From an uncultured Bacilli bacterium (GTDB lineage: Bacteria; Bacillota_I; Bacilli_A; RF39; UBA660): 64,000 bases of DNA. The first letter of the stretch is position 1. Every line of letters begins with the position of its first letter. Under the pieces are notes generated by a model. It was not told the origin of the DNA, made no database searches, and worked only from the letters and a program-made list of their open reading frames with translations. Where the stretch lies: the NCBI GenBank assembly GCA_934141145.1, contig CAKPCA010000003.1, positions 15,257 through 79,256 on the forward strand, in the 5' to 3' direction. Both the position numbers and the translations under genes were made by a program. Shown here in pieces: positions 46,631 through 54,154 of this stretch.

Positions 46631-47533
46631 TTGAATAAAATAGTTGTGGTTGGAATAGGTAATGTGGGACTTGCATATTCATATGCGATTATTAATAGTG
46701 AACTTAATATTGATGAACTTATATTAATTGATATAAATGAGAAAAGGGCATTAGGTAATGCTATGGATTTATCTCATGCATCAGTTTTTTCTAAGTCTAA
46801 AATCAAGGTAAAAAAAGGAGATTATTCTGATTGTAAAGATGCCAAGATTGTAGTTATTTGCGCAGGTTATAATCAAAAAGATAATGAGACTAGACTAGAT
46901 CTTATAAATAAAAATTGTAAGATTATGAAAGAAATAGTGTTGAATACAGTTAGTAATGGATTTAATGGTATTTTTTTAGTTGCAACTAACCCTGTAGATA
47001 TAATGACTTATGTTACTAGAAAATATTCTAATTTTAGCTCAAGTAAAGTAATCGGAAGTGGTACAGTACTTGATACAGCTAGATTAAGATATTTACTTTC
47101 AGAAAAACTTCAAATAAATCCCAATAATATACATGCTTATGTTATTGGTGAACATGGTGATAGTGAATTTGTAATATGGTCTAAAGCAGAAGCAGGAGTA
47201 GTACCTATTAATAAAATTTTACCTAGTAATGATTTAGAAGTAATAGAACATGAAACTAAAGTTTTAGCATATAGAATTATTGATTGCAAAGGTGAAACAA
47301 GTTATGGAATAGGATCATCTCTTGCAAGAATTACAAGGGCAATTCTTAATAATGAAGAAATTGTATTAACAGTATCCGCACCAGTAGATGATATATATAT
47401 TGGTATGCCTGCTGTTATTAATAAAAATGGTGTAAAAGGTGTTATGAAAATATCACTTTCTAAAGAAGAAAAAGAAAAATTAGAAAATTCTAAAAACATA
47501 ATAAAAAATGCAATGAATAATATGGAGGTATAA
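46631..47533 (+). CDS. ldh: L-lactate dehydrogenase
   Basis: Reduces pyruvate to L-lactate with NADH, regenerating NAD+ in fermentation. Rossmann motif GIGNVG (G8, G10, G13). The substrate-specificity loop has Gln82 in GYNQKDNETRLDL (Gln marks lactate rather than malate dehydrogenases), with R88, R151 and catalytic H175 (GEHGDSE). 300 aa. Start TTG 46631 after TAAGGAG. It suggests a fermentative metabolism. Confidence 0.94.
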   Translation: MNKIVVVGIGNVGLAYSYAIINSELNIDELILIDINEKRALGNAMDLSHASVFSKSKIKVKKGDYSDCKDAKIVVICAGYNQKDNETRLDLINKNCKIMKEIVLNTVSNGFNGIFLVATNPVDIMTYVTRKYSNFSSSKVIGSGTVLDTARLRYLLSEKLQINPNNIHAYVIGEHGDSEFVIWSKAEAGVVPINKILPSNDLEVIEHETKVLAYRIIDCKGETSYGIGSSLARITRAILNNEEIVLTVSAPVDDIYIGMPAVINKNGVKGVMKISLSKEEKEKLENSKNIIKNAMNNMEV

Positions 47534-47537
47534 AATT

Positions 47538-48098
47538 ATGATGATAGATATTAATGATATCAAAAATGGTATGACTGTTATAATTGATGGTACTCTTTAT
47601 CAAATAGTTGAATTTTTACATGTTAAACCTGGTAAGGGTGCAGCATTTATGAAAATTAAACTTAAAAACTTAAAGGCTAACACAACTTTAGAAAAAACAT
47701 TCAATACCAATATCAAAATTCAAAAAGCTAATATTACTAAAATGCCTATGCAATATTTGTATACTACTGGTGATACATATAATTTTATGAATATGGAAAC
47801 ATATGAACAAGTTGAATTACCAAAAGAACAAATTAAAGATGAAATAAAATATTTAAAAGAAAATTTAGAAGTAGAATTAGTATATTTTGAAACAGAATTA
47901 ATTGGATTAAATTTACCAGAAAAAATAGATTATAAGGTAGTATTCGCACCAGATGCAGTTAAAGGAAATACTTCAAGTGGAGCACAAAAAGACGCTGAAC
48001 TTGAAAATGGATTGACTATTAAAGTTCCATTATTTATAAATACTGGTGATGAAATAATAGTATCTACAAAAGACGGAAAGTATGTATCAAGAAAATAA
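47538..48098 (+). CDS. efp: elongation factor P
   Basis: EF-P rescues ribosomes stalled at polyproline. Domain I has the loop HVKPGKGAAFMKIKLKNL bearing the modifiable lysine position, and the C-terminal end is GLTIKVPLFINTGDEIIVSTKDGKYVSR (as family). 186 aa. Start ATG 47538 or the adjacent ATG 47541 after GGAGGT. In Bacillus efp precedes the spoIIIA operon; here only spoIIIAH follows. Confidence 0.97.
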   Translation: MMIDINDIKNGMTVIIDGTLYQIVEFLHVKPGKGAAFMKIKLKNLKANTTLEKTFNTNIKIQKANITKMPMQYLYTTGDTYNFMNMETYEQVELPKEQIKDEIKYLKENLEVELVYFETELIGLNLPEKIDYKVVFAPDAVKGNTSSGAQKDAELENGLTIKVPLFINTGDEIIVSTKDGKYVSRK

Positions 48099-48113
48099 TA
48101 CTTTCTTTTTTTT
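48076..48113 (+). terminator. terminator at the end of efp
   Basis: GAAAGTAT (48076-48083) pairs with ATACTTTC (48098-48105), followed by T8. It includes the last codons of efp. Confidence 0.7.
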
Positions 48114-48168
48114 GTAATAAAAATTTAATTTTCTAATATACTTTAGTAGTAAGTATGGAGGGAAAATA

Positions 48169-48663
48169 ATGATAAATAAACAAAGCATTTGGCTACTCAC
48201 TTTATTTAGTTTAATTTTAGTATTAAGTGTATATTATATTACAATGCCATCAGATTTTTTAGAAGCAGCAAATAGTGAAACAAAAAAGAATACAGTAAAA
48301 GTAACAGTAACAGAACAAAACGAAACAATAAGTGCACTTAAAGTAGAAAATAATGAAGAAAGAAATAAGAAAATAACAGAACTTCAAACAATACTAACAA
48401 GTGATAAAGCAACTAGTGAAGAAAAAAACAATGCATATGAAGAATTAAAAGTACTAAATATAATGAAAGGAAAAGAAGAAGAAATAAGTACAAAAATAAA
48501 AGATGAATATAAAGTAGAGAATTTTGTAAAAATAAAAGATGATCAGGTTAGAGTAGTAGTAATAAAAGATAAACATGATTCTCTTCTTGCAAATAACATT
48601 ATGAACTTAGTACAAAAGAATTTTGATTCTAAAATGTATATATCAGTTAAATTTCAAAAATAA
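48169..48663 (+). CDS. spoIIIAH: SpoIIIAH-like sporulation protein
   Basis: SpoIIIAH spans the mother-cell membrane and binds forespore SpoIIQ to form the engulfment channel. One N-terminal membrane helix (INKQSIWLLTLFSLILVLSVYYIT, a close family match), then the YscJ/FliF-type ring domain with ERNKKITELQTILTSDKATSEEKNNAYEEL (pattern), VKIKDDQVRVVVIKD and NNIMNLVQKNF. 164 aa. The seven upstream spoIIIA genes are absent here; efp precedes it, as efp precedes the whole operon in Bacillus. Confidence 0.88.
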   Translation: MINKQSIWLLTLFSLILVLSVYYITMPSDFLEAANSETKKNTVKVTVTEQNETISALKVENNEERNKKITELQTILTSDKATSEEKNNAYEELKVLNIMKGKEEEISTKIKDEYKVENFVKIKDDQVRVVVIKDKHDSLLANNIMNLVQKNFDSKMYISVKFQK

Positions 48664-48682
48664 CTTAATAGTTATTTTTTTT
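48656..48682 (+). terminator. terminator after spoIIIAH
   Basis: AAAAATAACT (48656-48665) pairs with AGTTATTTTT (48670-48679) with loop TAAT, and T-tract. Confidence 0.75.
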
Positions 48683-48703
48683 ATCGCAAATTTTAAGTTT
48701 TAT

Positions 48704-48712
48704 CATACAATA
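48704..48712 (+). promoter_or_regulatory. mother-cell sigma -10 (sigma-E/sigma-K type) upstream of gerE
   Basis: CATACAATA fits both the sigma-K -10 CATANNNTA and the sigma-E -10 CATACAMT exactly. A -35 is not obvious: GCAAATT at 48686 is only 11 bases away. Confidence 0.45.
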
Positions 48713-48760
48713 ATATGAGTAATTATATATACACCTCTTACTAAGAAAGTGAGGATTAAT

Positions 48761-48967
48761 ATGAGTAAAGGAATATTAACTAAAAGAGAAAGAGAAGTAT
48801 TCGAGTTATTAATTAAGAACCAATCTACAAGAGATATAGCAGAAAAACTTAAAATTAGTGAAAAGACTGTGAGAAATCATATATCTAATGTAATGCAAAA
48901 ACTTGGCGTTAAAGGTAGAAGTGGTGCTGTAGTAGAATTACTAAAATTAAATGAGATATCTTTATAA
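48761..48967 (+). CDS. gerE: GerE, mother-cell sporulation transcription factor
   Basis: A stand-alone LuxR-type HTH of 68 aa. The sequence LTKREREVFELLIKN then SEKTVRNHISNVMQKLGVKG, RS-AVVELLK and the ending follow B. subtilis GerE almost residue by residue (recalled from memory). GerE regulates late coat genes together with sigma-K. ATG 48761 has Shine-Dalgarno GTGAGGA, which includes the alternative GTG 48749. gerM follows, as in the Bacillus gerE-gerM neighbourhood. Confidence 0.88.
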   Translation: MSKGILTKREREVFELLIKNQSTRDIAEKLKISEKTVRNHISNVMQKLGVKGRSGAVVELLKLNEISL

Positions 48968-48984
48968 AGAGTCTCATTTTTTTT
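48949..48984 (+). terminator. terminator after gerE
   Basis: AAATGAGA (48949-48956) pairs with TCTCATTT (48972-48979), then T-tract; the stop codon is in the loop. Confidence 0.7.
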
Positions 48985-49001
48985 ATAATTGTACATATAA
49001 T
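48974..49001 (+). promoter_or_regulatory. sigma-E-like promoter of gerM
   Basis: TCATTTT (48974-48980) matches KMATATT at 6 of 7; after 13 bases CATATAAT (48994-49001) matches CATACAMT at 7 of 8. The -35 lies in the gerE terminator. A sigma-A -10 reading (TATAAT) lacks a -35. B. subtilis gerM is sigma-E dependent. Confidence 0.45.
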
Positions 49002-49018
49002 TTTGTAGGTGATAATAA

Positions 49019-49945
49019 ATGATAAAGGATTTTTCTGTAAAAAAAATACTAAAATATTCAGCACTACTATTAATTGTCTTTTTATTTTATTTATTTCCAG
49101 AAAAACAAGTAGTACAAAAAAATGAGAGTATATTTAATGAGCAAAATATAAAATATCATGATATATTTTTGATGGATAAAAATGGATATATTTCTAAAAC
49201 AAATATATCTATTAATTCTGTTAAAACTATAAATTTAGTAGAAGAACTAGTAGAAGCTATGGTTATTGATGGTAAATATTCAAGTAAAGTACCAAATGGT
49301 TTTACTGCAATAATTCCTACAGATACAAAATTAAACTCAAAAAAAATAGAGGAAGATACTGTAGTACTTGATTTTAATTCCAATTTATTAGATGTAAAAA
49401 GTGAGTATGAAGAAAAAATAATAGAAAGTATTGTATATACTATGACTAGCATAAATAACATCAAAAATGTTAAAATATTAATTGATAATAAGCCGCTTAC
49501 AAAACTTCCTAAAACAGGTAAATATATAAATGAAACATTAGATAGGAATTTTGGAATAAATAAAGAATATGATATATCTAATTTGGATGATATTACCAAG
49601 GTAACAATATATTATGTAAATAAAAATAATGTAAATCAGACATATTATGTACCTGTTACTAAATATGTAAATACAAATCAAGAAAAGATAAAAATAATTA
49701 TTGATGAATTATCAAGCAAAATATCATATGAAAGTAATTTAATGAGTTATTTAAATTATAATGCAAAACTATTAGACTATAGTTTTGATGAAGATGAAGT
49801 AGATCTAAATTTTAATGAATATTTATTTGATAATAAAGAACAGTCAAAAGTATTAGAAGAAGTAATATATAGTATTTCTTATTCAGTTATGGATAGTTAT
49901 GGAGTATCAAAAATTAACTTTTTTGTAAATAATAAACAAATTTAG
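49019..49945 (+). CDS. gerM: GerM-like sporulation/germination protein (two GerMN domains)
   Basis: GerM is a mother-cell lipoprotein or membrane protein helping SpoIIIAH-SpoIIQ assembly and germination. Here a membrane anchor (about 11-28, no lipobox Cys) precedes two GerMN-type domains: about 40-160 (VEELVEAMVIDGKYS...VVLDFNSNLLDV) and about 195-308 (ITKVTIYYVNKNN...VDLNFNEYLFDNKEQSKVLEEVIYSI). 308 aa. Shine-Dalgarno AGGTGA before ATG 49019. The GerE-GerM pairing and nearby spoIIIAH form a sporulation cluster. Confidence 0.87.
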   Translation: MIKDFSVKKILKYSALLLIVFLFYLFPEKQVVQKNESIFNEQNIKYHDIFLMDKNGYISKTNISINSVKTINLVEELVEAMVIDGKYSSKVPNGFTAIIPTDTKLNSKKIEEDTVVLDFNSNLLDVKSEYEEKIIESIVYTMTSINNIKNVKILIDNKPLTKLPKTGKYINETLDRNFGINKEYDISNLDDITKVTIYYVNKNNVNQTYYVPVTKYVNTNQEKIKIIIDELSSKISYESNLMSYLNYNAKLLDYSFDEDEVDLNFNEYLFDNKEQSKVLEEVIYSISYSVMDSYGVSKINFFVNNKQI

Positions 49946-49954
49946 CAAAAGATA

Positions 49955-49983
49955 TTGATAATTTTTAAAATTTATTGTATAAT
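49955..49983 (+). promoter_or_regulatory. promoter of tRNA-Arg
   Basis: TTGATA (49955-49960), 17 bases, TATAAT (49978-49983), 33 bases before the mature tRNA 5' end. Confidence 0.75.
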
Positions 49984-50016
49984 CTATTTGTCTTTGAAAA
50001 AGGACAGAACTTGAGT

Positions 50017-50093
50017 GCCTCAGTAGCTCAGTTGGATAGAGCAACGCCCTTCTAAGGCGGCGGTCAGGGGTTCGAATCCCTTCTGGGGCACCA
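50017..50093 (+). tRNA. tRNA-Arg(UCU)
   Basis: A 77-base cloverleaf: acceptor GCCTCAG pairs with CTGGGGC (one G-T), D-arm GCTC...GAGC, anticodon loop CTTCTAA with anticodon TCT, T-arm AGGGG-TTCGAAT-CCCTT, discriminator A and encoded CCA. The 27-43 pair is A-G. It reads AGA, the dominant arginine codon in this window. Its last 10 bases begin the 79-bp direct repeat. Confidence 0.95.
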
Positions 50094-50162
50094 GTATTTT
50101 GAAGATTAAGTTCATAAATCTGAACTTTGATAAAAGAACCATTTGAAAAGGTTCTTTTTTTT
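50084..50162 (+). repeat. 79-bp direct repeat, copy 1 (tRNA 3' end plus terminator)
   Basis: Starts with TGGGGCACCA of the tRNA acceptor arm and runs through two hairpins to the T-tract. Copy 2 at 50867-50945 is identical except T50098 versus A50881. Identity stops abruptly upstream of TGGGGC. Confidence 0.95.
50132..50162 (+). terminator. terminator of tRNA-Arg
   Basis: AAAAGAACC (50132-50140) pairs with GGTTCTTTT (50150-50158), T8 in all. A second hairpin AAGTTCA/TGAACTT (50108-50127) precedes it. Confidence 0.85.
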
Positions 50163-50277
50163 ATTTTATATTGTATTTAAAGAAATTTGTAGGTAATGTA
50201 TTAATATTGTGATATACAAAATCATGTTATAAAATTGCATAAGAATATGATATAATCATAAAAAGGAGAAATTTGAA

Positions 50278-50892
50278 ATGGCAAATATTGTTAATCCAGC
50301 AAAAGAAAAAAATCAAGAATTTAGAGAAAGTGGTACTTGTTTAGATTTAGAAACAAAAGCACTAAAAAAAGCTTTACAGGATAAAGATCTTATGGAAAAA
50401 ACTACTTCTTTGATGAAAAAAATGTACTATGGAAAATCTGTTAATATAAATCCACTACCAGAATTACCTGCACCCGAAATGAGATTATGGTCTATTGATG
50501 GTAATTATTTTGAATCTCTTGATAAAGCGTTAAGATATTGCATAACGAATAAAATATCTGCAAAAAAACTAAATGTTATAGATTATTATAGAAATCTTGC
50601 AGGACGTTTTGATGTAATAAGAAAATCTAACAATAAAACATCAATACTGTATACTGCGGTAGATAGAGATGGATATGGATTGTATAATAATGAAATTAGT
50701 ATATATCGTGGAGAGTTTGTATGGGAATATAATTATGGTAGTATAAGAGAATTATATAAACCATTTAAAGAAAGAGGAGTTAATTTTGAAAACGATGTTT
50801 ACGGCAAAATAGACGAAGATGATCGACAGATTCTAAAATATTATATAGAAAATAATTTATTTAATATGGGGCACCAGTATATTGAAGATTAA
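50278..50892 (+). CDS. orphan protein inside the tRNA-flanking repeat element, unknown
   Basis: The 204-aa soluble protein has a helical N-terminus and a central beta-rich part (LWSIDGNYFESLDKALRYC ... ILYTAVDRDGYGLYNNEISIYRGEFVWEYNYGSIREL). The GEFVWEYNYG segment weakly recalls DUF5680-type proteins (E...W-NY-G); I am not confident. The C-terminal codons for GHQYIED are contributed by repeat copy 2, i.e. by the tRNA-derived sequence. Shine-Dalgarno AAAGGAG before ATG 50278. Candidate cargo gene of a small mobile element. Confidence 0.65.
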   Translation: MANIVNPAKEKNQEFRESGTCLDLETKALKKALQDKDLMEKTTSLMKKMYYGKSVNINPLPELPAPEMRLWSIDGNYFESLDKALRYCITNKISAKKLNVIDYYRNLAGRFDVIRKSNNKTSILYTAVDRDGYGLYNNEISIYRGEFVWEYNYGSIRELYKPFKERGVNFENDVYGKIDEDDRQILKYYIENNLFNMGHQYIED

Positions 50893-50945
50893 GTTCATAA
50901 ATCTGAACTTTGATAAAAGAACCATTTGAAAAGGTTCTTTTTTTT
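50867..50945 (+). repeat. 79-bp direct repeat, copy 2
   Basis: 78 of 79 bases match copy 1. It overlaps the 3' end of the 204-aa ORF and supplies that gene with a terminator (hairpin 50915-50941 plus T9). Confidence 0.95.
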
Positions 50946-50967
50946 TATATTAAAAATATTATATAGT

Positions 50968-51345
50968 ATGGAAGAAAAATTAGAAAAGTTGCATGATATA
51001 AAGGTTGAAAATTTTGTATGGATTATTTATATAATAATAATAGGACTTAGTTATTACGCTAATAGTAAAGAGGTAAAATATTTACTGAATGACGATGAAA
51101 AAAGTAAGAAAGATTATCAAAATTTAATGATATTAATATTTAGTATATTACTTGTAATATATGCTTACTTTACTGAAAATAGTTATGACGATGTAAAAAA
51201 TTTAAAACCATATGATAGTAATAAGAAGAAAATTTTAATACATGCTTCTTTTTATGGATCCCTACTAATTTTAATTAGTGGTATTATTTTCTTATGTATT
51301 GCAATTGTTGATGATGAAATTGATACTGAAATAGCATTTAATTAA
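50968..51345 (+). CDS. small membrane protein (three helices), unknown
   Basis: The 125-aa product has three hydrophobic segments (FVWIIYIIIIGLSYYA; LMILIFSILLVIYAYF; FYGSLLILISGIIFLCIAIV) and ends DDEIDTEIAFN. ATG 50968 is chosen since the only longer start is a TTG inside the terminator hairpin. No clear Shine-Dalgarno or promoter is visible between repeat copy 2 and the start, so the insertion may have separated the gene from its former upstream region. Confidence 0.65.
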   Translation: MEEKLEKLHDIKVENFVWIIYIIIIGLSYYANSKEVKYLLNDDEKSKKDYQNLMILIFSILLVIYAYFTENSYDDVKNLKPYDSNKKKILIHASFYGSLLILISGIIFLCIAIVDDEIDTEIAFN

Positions 51346-51396
51346 AAAAGATTTTAATATTTTATACTATGTAGTATAATTAAAAAGGTGATGTGA

Positions 51397-52332
51397 ATGA
51401 AAAAAGTAACTGTTTTTGGTGGTGGGACTGGTATGTCTACATTACTAAAGGGATTAAAAGAGTTCCCACTTGAAATAACAAGTGTTGTATCTGTATGTGA
51501 TGATGGTAAAAGTACTGGTAAACTAAGAAAAGAATTTAATGTACCAGCAATGGGAGATATTAGAAGAGTAATGATATCACTTGCAGAAACTGAACCATTA
51601 ATGGAAAAATTATTAAATTATAGATTTGATGCACATAGTGAATTAAATGATCATACAGTTGGTAATTTATTATTAGTTGCATCTGCGAATATGACTGGTA
51701 ATTTGTCAGATGGTATAACTGCAATTAGTAAAGTATTAAATTTAAAAGGGAAAGTAGTACCTTTTTCAGAAGATAATGTAACGCTTATTGGGAAAATGAG
51801 TGACGGAAGTATTGTTGAAGGTGAACATTATATTACAGAATCTCCTAAGCAAATAGATAGTGTTTTTTATAAAGATAAAGTAAAAGTATGTGATGAAGTT
51901 ATAGAGTCAATAAGAAATTCAGATTTGATTATTTTAAGTATGGGAAGTTTATTTACAAGTATTATTCCTAATTTACTTAGTTTAGATGTAATTAAAGAAT
52001 TAGATGATTCAAAAGCTAAAATAATGTATGTTTGTAATTTAGTAACACAACCTGGTGAAACAGATGATTTTAAAGTAAGTGATCATGTTAATATATTAAA
52101 TAGCTATTTAGGTAATCATAAAATAGATATAGTAGTTGCTAATACAGGAGTAATTGATAAAGACATAGCAGAAAAATATGCTACTTTAGAACAAAAAGAC
52201 CCAGTTGATTTTGATAAAGAAAATATTAAATGTGAGACTATATTAAATAGTTATGCAACAATAGATGATGGGGTAATAAGACATAATGTAGAAAAATTAT
52301 CATTAGATATATATTCATATTTAATAAATTAG
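51397..52332 (+). CDS. yvcK: YvcK/GlmR-like protein (CofD-like fold)
   Basis: YvcK binds UDP-sugars and regulates carbon flow to cell-wall precursors. It begins KKVTVFGGGTGMSTLLKGLK, the nucleotide-binding loop, with SVVSVCDDGKSTGKLRKEF and PAMGDIRRVMISLAE, then GNLLLVASANMTGNL and MYVCNLVTQPGETDDF, all family signatures. 311 aa. Its usual partners rapZ and whiA are not adjacent. Shine-Dalgarno AAGGTGATG before ATG 51397. Confidence 0.95.
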   Translation: MKKVTVFGGGTGMSTLLKGLKEFPLEITSVVSVCDDGKSTGKLRKEFNVPAMGDIRRVMISLAETEPLMEKLLNYRFDAHSELNDHTVGNLLLVASANMTGNLSDGITAISKVLNLKGKVVPFSEDNVTLIGKMSDGSIVEGEHYITESPKQIDSVFYKDKVKVCDEVIESIRNSDLIILSMGSLFTSIIPNLLSLDVIKELDDSKAKIMYVCNLVTQPGETDDFKVSDHVNILNSYLGNHKIDIVVANTGVIDKDIAEKYATLEQKDPVDFDKENIKCETILNSYATIDDGVIRHNVEKLSLDIYSYLIN

Positions 52333-52333
52333 T

Positions 52334-52690
52334 ATGAAAAATTATGATGAAGTATTAGATAGTTTATCTAAATCTAAATTTAGAAGTAGTTTTAAATTAA
52401 AAAGTAAAGATATAGAATATATAAATGATAAAGGAATTGAAAAAATTAAATCTCATGCATATGATTTTATAAATAAAAGATTAAAACCTAAAGTTATTTT
52501 AAATGATGGAAAACAAACTCCAATGAGAGGTCATCCTGTTTTTATAGCACAACATGCAACTGCAACTTGTTGTAGAAGTTGTCTTTATAAATGGCATAAG
52601 ATAGAAATGAATAAAGAATTAAATGCAAAAGAAATAGATTATATTGTTAATTTGATAATGATGTGGATAGAAAAAAATGATAAGTATTAA
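52334..52690 (+). CDS. DUF4186 family protein
   Basis: The 118-aa protein has the family signature DGKQTPMRGHPVFIAQHATATCCRSCLYKWH, with conserved His and Cys residues suggesting a metal site. Function unknown. It starts one base after yvcK and is translationally coupled to it. Its 3' end overlaps the end of the convergent TetR gene by 4 bases. Confidence 0.88.
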   Translation: MKNYDEVLDSLSKSKFRSSFKLKSKDIEYINDKGIEKIKSHAYDFINKRLKPKVILNDGKQTPMRGHPVFIAQHATATCCRSCLYKWHKIEMNKELNAKEIDYIVNLIMMWIEKNDKY

Positions 52691-52717
52691 CTATTTAGTA
52701 GTGTACTTATCATTTTT
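52673..52717. terminator. bidirectional terminator, DUF4186 gene / tetR-type gene
   Basis: AAAAATGATAAGTA (52673-52686) is the exact complement of TACTTATCATTTTT (52704-52717). It includes the end of both genes. Confidence 0.8.
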
Positions 52718-53289
52718 ATTACTTCTTTTTTCATAATATCATAATTAATAGTTTTGTGTTTATGATATACAACTTCATGACAATAATTTTCAACAATACC
52801 TATAATAATATGTACTTTTTCAGTTAAATTTTTAGAATGTATATTATTATTTTCAAGTACTGTTACAATTTTATTTGTAGTATCTATTTCTTGATTATGA
52901 AAAATTTCTGCTATTTCATCATCTAAATGAGATAAAGCAATCATTTCTTCATGTGCTTTTTTAGTCATAGTATGTTTTTTTATAAATATCTCAAGCATTT
53001 TATCAAGCAATTTATCTAAGTTATCAAATTTTATATCATTTACATTTAATACATCTAAAATAGGGAACATAATACTGCTAGAGTAATCCTTGATTCCTTC
53101 TATAAATATTTCTTTTTTATCATTAAAGTATTGATAAATAATACCAGTTGAAACACTCGCATATTTTGCAATATCATTAGTATTAGTATTAAAGTATCCA
53201 TTTTCACACATTAGTTCAAACCCTTTTTTTATTATTTTATCTCTTTTTTCTATAGATCTTTTTTGTGTAGGAATTCTAATTTCTGACAT
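52687..53289 (-). CDS. TetR-family repressor
   Basis: The N-terminal HTH is KRDKIIKKGFELMCENGYFNT-DIAKYASVSTGIIYQYFNDKKEIF, the TetR signature. The 200-aa protein has an all-helical ligand domain with several His and Cys (HLDDEIAEIFHNQEID; VENYCHEVVYHKHKT). It is divergent from an ABC exporter operon. Two 21-bp repeats in the intergenic region are the likely operators. TTGTAA/TATAAT on the minus strand (53336-53341, 53313-53318, spacing 17) forms its promoter. Confidence 0.93.
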   Translation of the reverse strand: MSEIRIPTQKRSIEKRDKIIKKGFELMCENGYFNTNTNDIAKYASVSTGIIYQYFNDKKEIFIEGIKDYSSSIMFPILDVLNVNDIKFDNLDKLLDKMLEIFIKKHTMTKKAHEEMIALSHLDDEIAEIFHNQEIDTTNKIVTVLENNNIHSKNLTEKVHIIIGIVENYCHEVVYHKHKTINYDIMKKEVIKMISTLLNS

Positions 53290-53345
53290 ACTAACACCTC
53301 TTTCTTTGTAACATTATACAACCAAAATTGTTTTTTTACAACAAA

Positions 53346-53366
53346 ATGTGAAAAAAATATCATATT
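53346..53366. promoter_or_regulatory. operator-like repeat, copy 1
   Basis: 21 bp of the form ATGTG-A7-TATCATATT with an AATAT-C-ATATT dyad, ending 3 bases before the -35 of the ABC operon. Confidence 0.65.
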
Positions 53367-53369
53367 CTA

Positions 53370-53398
53370 TTGACTATAGAATAATATAAATGTATAAT
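53370..53398 (+). promoter_or_regulatory. promoter of the ABC exporter operon
   Basis: TTGACT (53370-53375), 17 bases, TATAAT (53393-53398), bracketed by the two operator-like repeats. Confidence 0.8.
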
Positions 53399-53407
53399 TA
53401 ACAAGAA

Positions 53408-53428
53408 ATGTGAGAAAAATATCATATT
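53408..53428. promoter_or_regulatory. operator-like repeat, copy 2
   Basis: Same 21 bp as copy 1 with one change (A to G at 53414). A perfect AAATAT-C-ATATTT dyad spans 53417-53429, at the predicted transcription start. Confidence 0.65.
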
Positions 53429-53442
53429 TGTAAGGAGGAGTT

Positions 53443-54153
53443 ATGAATAATTTTATAGAATTTAAAAATGTAACAAAAGGTTACAAAATAGGTGATAAAA
53501 CTTATAATGCACTTGATAATGTAAGTTTTTCATTACCAAAGGGGGAATTTGTTTGTATACTTGGCCCATCAGGAGCAGGTAAATCAACACTTTTAAATTT
53601 ACTTGGAGGAATGGATACTGTAACAAGTGGTGATATAATAATAGATAAAGAAAATATATCTAAAAAAAGTGATAAAGAACTAACTAGTTATAGGGCAGAA
53701 AATGTAGGATTTATATTCCAATTTTATAATATACTTCCAACATTAACAGTTTTAGAAAATGTTGAAATAGTAAAAGATATTGTAAAAAAACCTAAATCAG
53801 CTAAAAAGATACTTAAAGAAGTAGGACTTGAAAATCATTTAAATAAGTTTCCTAACCAATTATCAGGAGGCGAACAACAAAGGGTATCAATCGCAAGAGC
53901 AATTGCTAAAAATCCTAAATTACTTTTATGTGATGAACCTACTGGTGCACTTGATTCAAAAACAGGTGTAGAAGTATTAAAATTACTTAAAAAACAATGT
54001 GATGCAAATAACGGAGAAAATACAGTTATTATAGTTACACATAATGCTTTAATCGCAGAAGTTGCTGATAGAGTAATTAGACTTAAAAATGGCCAAATAG
54101 AAAGTAATACAGTAAATAAACATCCTAAAAACATTGATGAGGTAGAGTGGTAA
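53443..54153 (+). CDS. ABC transporter ATP-binding protein (MacB/LolD type)
   Basis: 236-aa nucleotide-binding subunit: Walker [10 protein letters not shown] (residues 42-50), Q-loop [12 protein letters not shown], signature [15 protein letters not shown], Walker [18 protein letters not shown]-loop THN. It ends one base before the permease gene. Shine-Dalgarno AAGGAGG. Under control of the divergent TetR regulator. Confidence 0.96.
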   Translation: MNNFIEFKNVTKGYKIGDKTYNALDNVSFSLPKGEFVCILGPSGAGKSTLLNLLGGMDTVTSGDIIIDKENISKKSDKELTSYRAENVGFIFQFYNILPTLTVLENVEIVKDIVKKPKSAKKILKEVGLENHLNKFPNQLSGGEQQRVSIARAIAKNPKLLLCDEPTGALDSKTGVEVLKLLKKQCDANNGENTVIIVTHNALIAEVADRVIRLKNGQIESNTVNKHPKNIDEVEW

Positions 54154-54154
54154 T

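Larger units (their letters stand above)
50163..50945 (+). mobile_element. candidate att-flanked one-gene insertion downstream of tRNA-Arg
   Basis: A 783-bp segment bounded by the direct repeat carries its own promoter-like TATAAT (50251-50256) and one ORF (50278-50892) whose last codons fall inside repeat copy 2. No integrase or transposase lies inside. The structure fits integration at a tRNA 3' end, or a tandem duplication with an acquired insert. Confidence 0.5.

Noticed and set aside
50926..50967. Upstream extension of the small membrane protein from TTG 50926
   Set aside because: The start lies inside the terminator hairpin of repeat copy 2 and has no ribosome site; ATG 50968 gives a cleaner protein.
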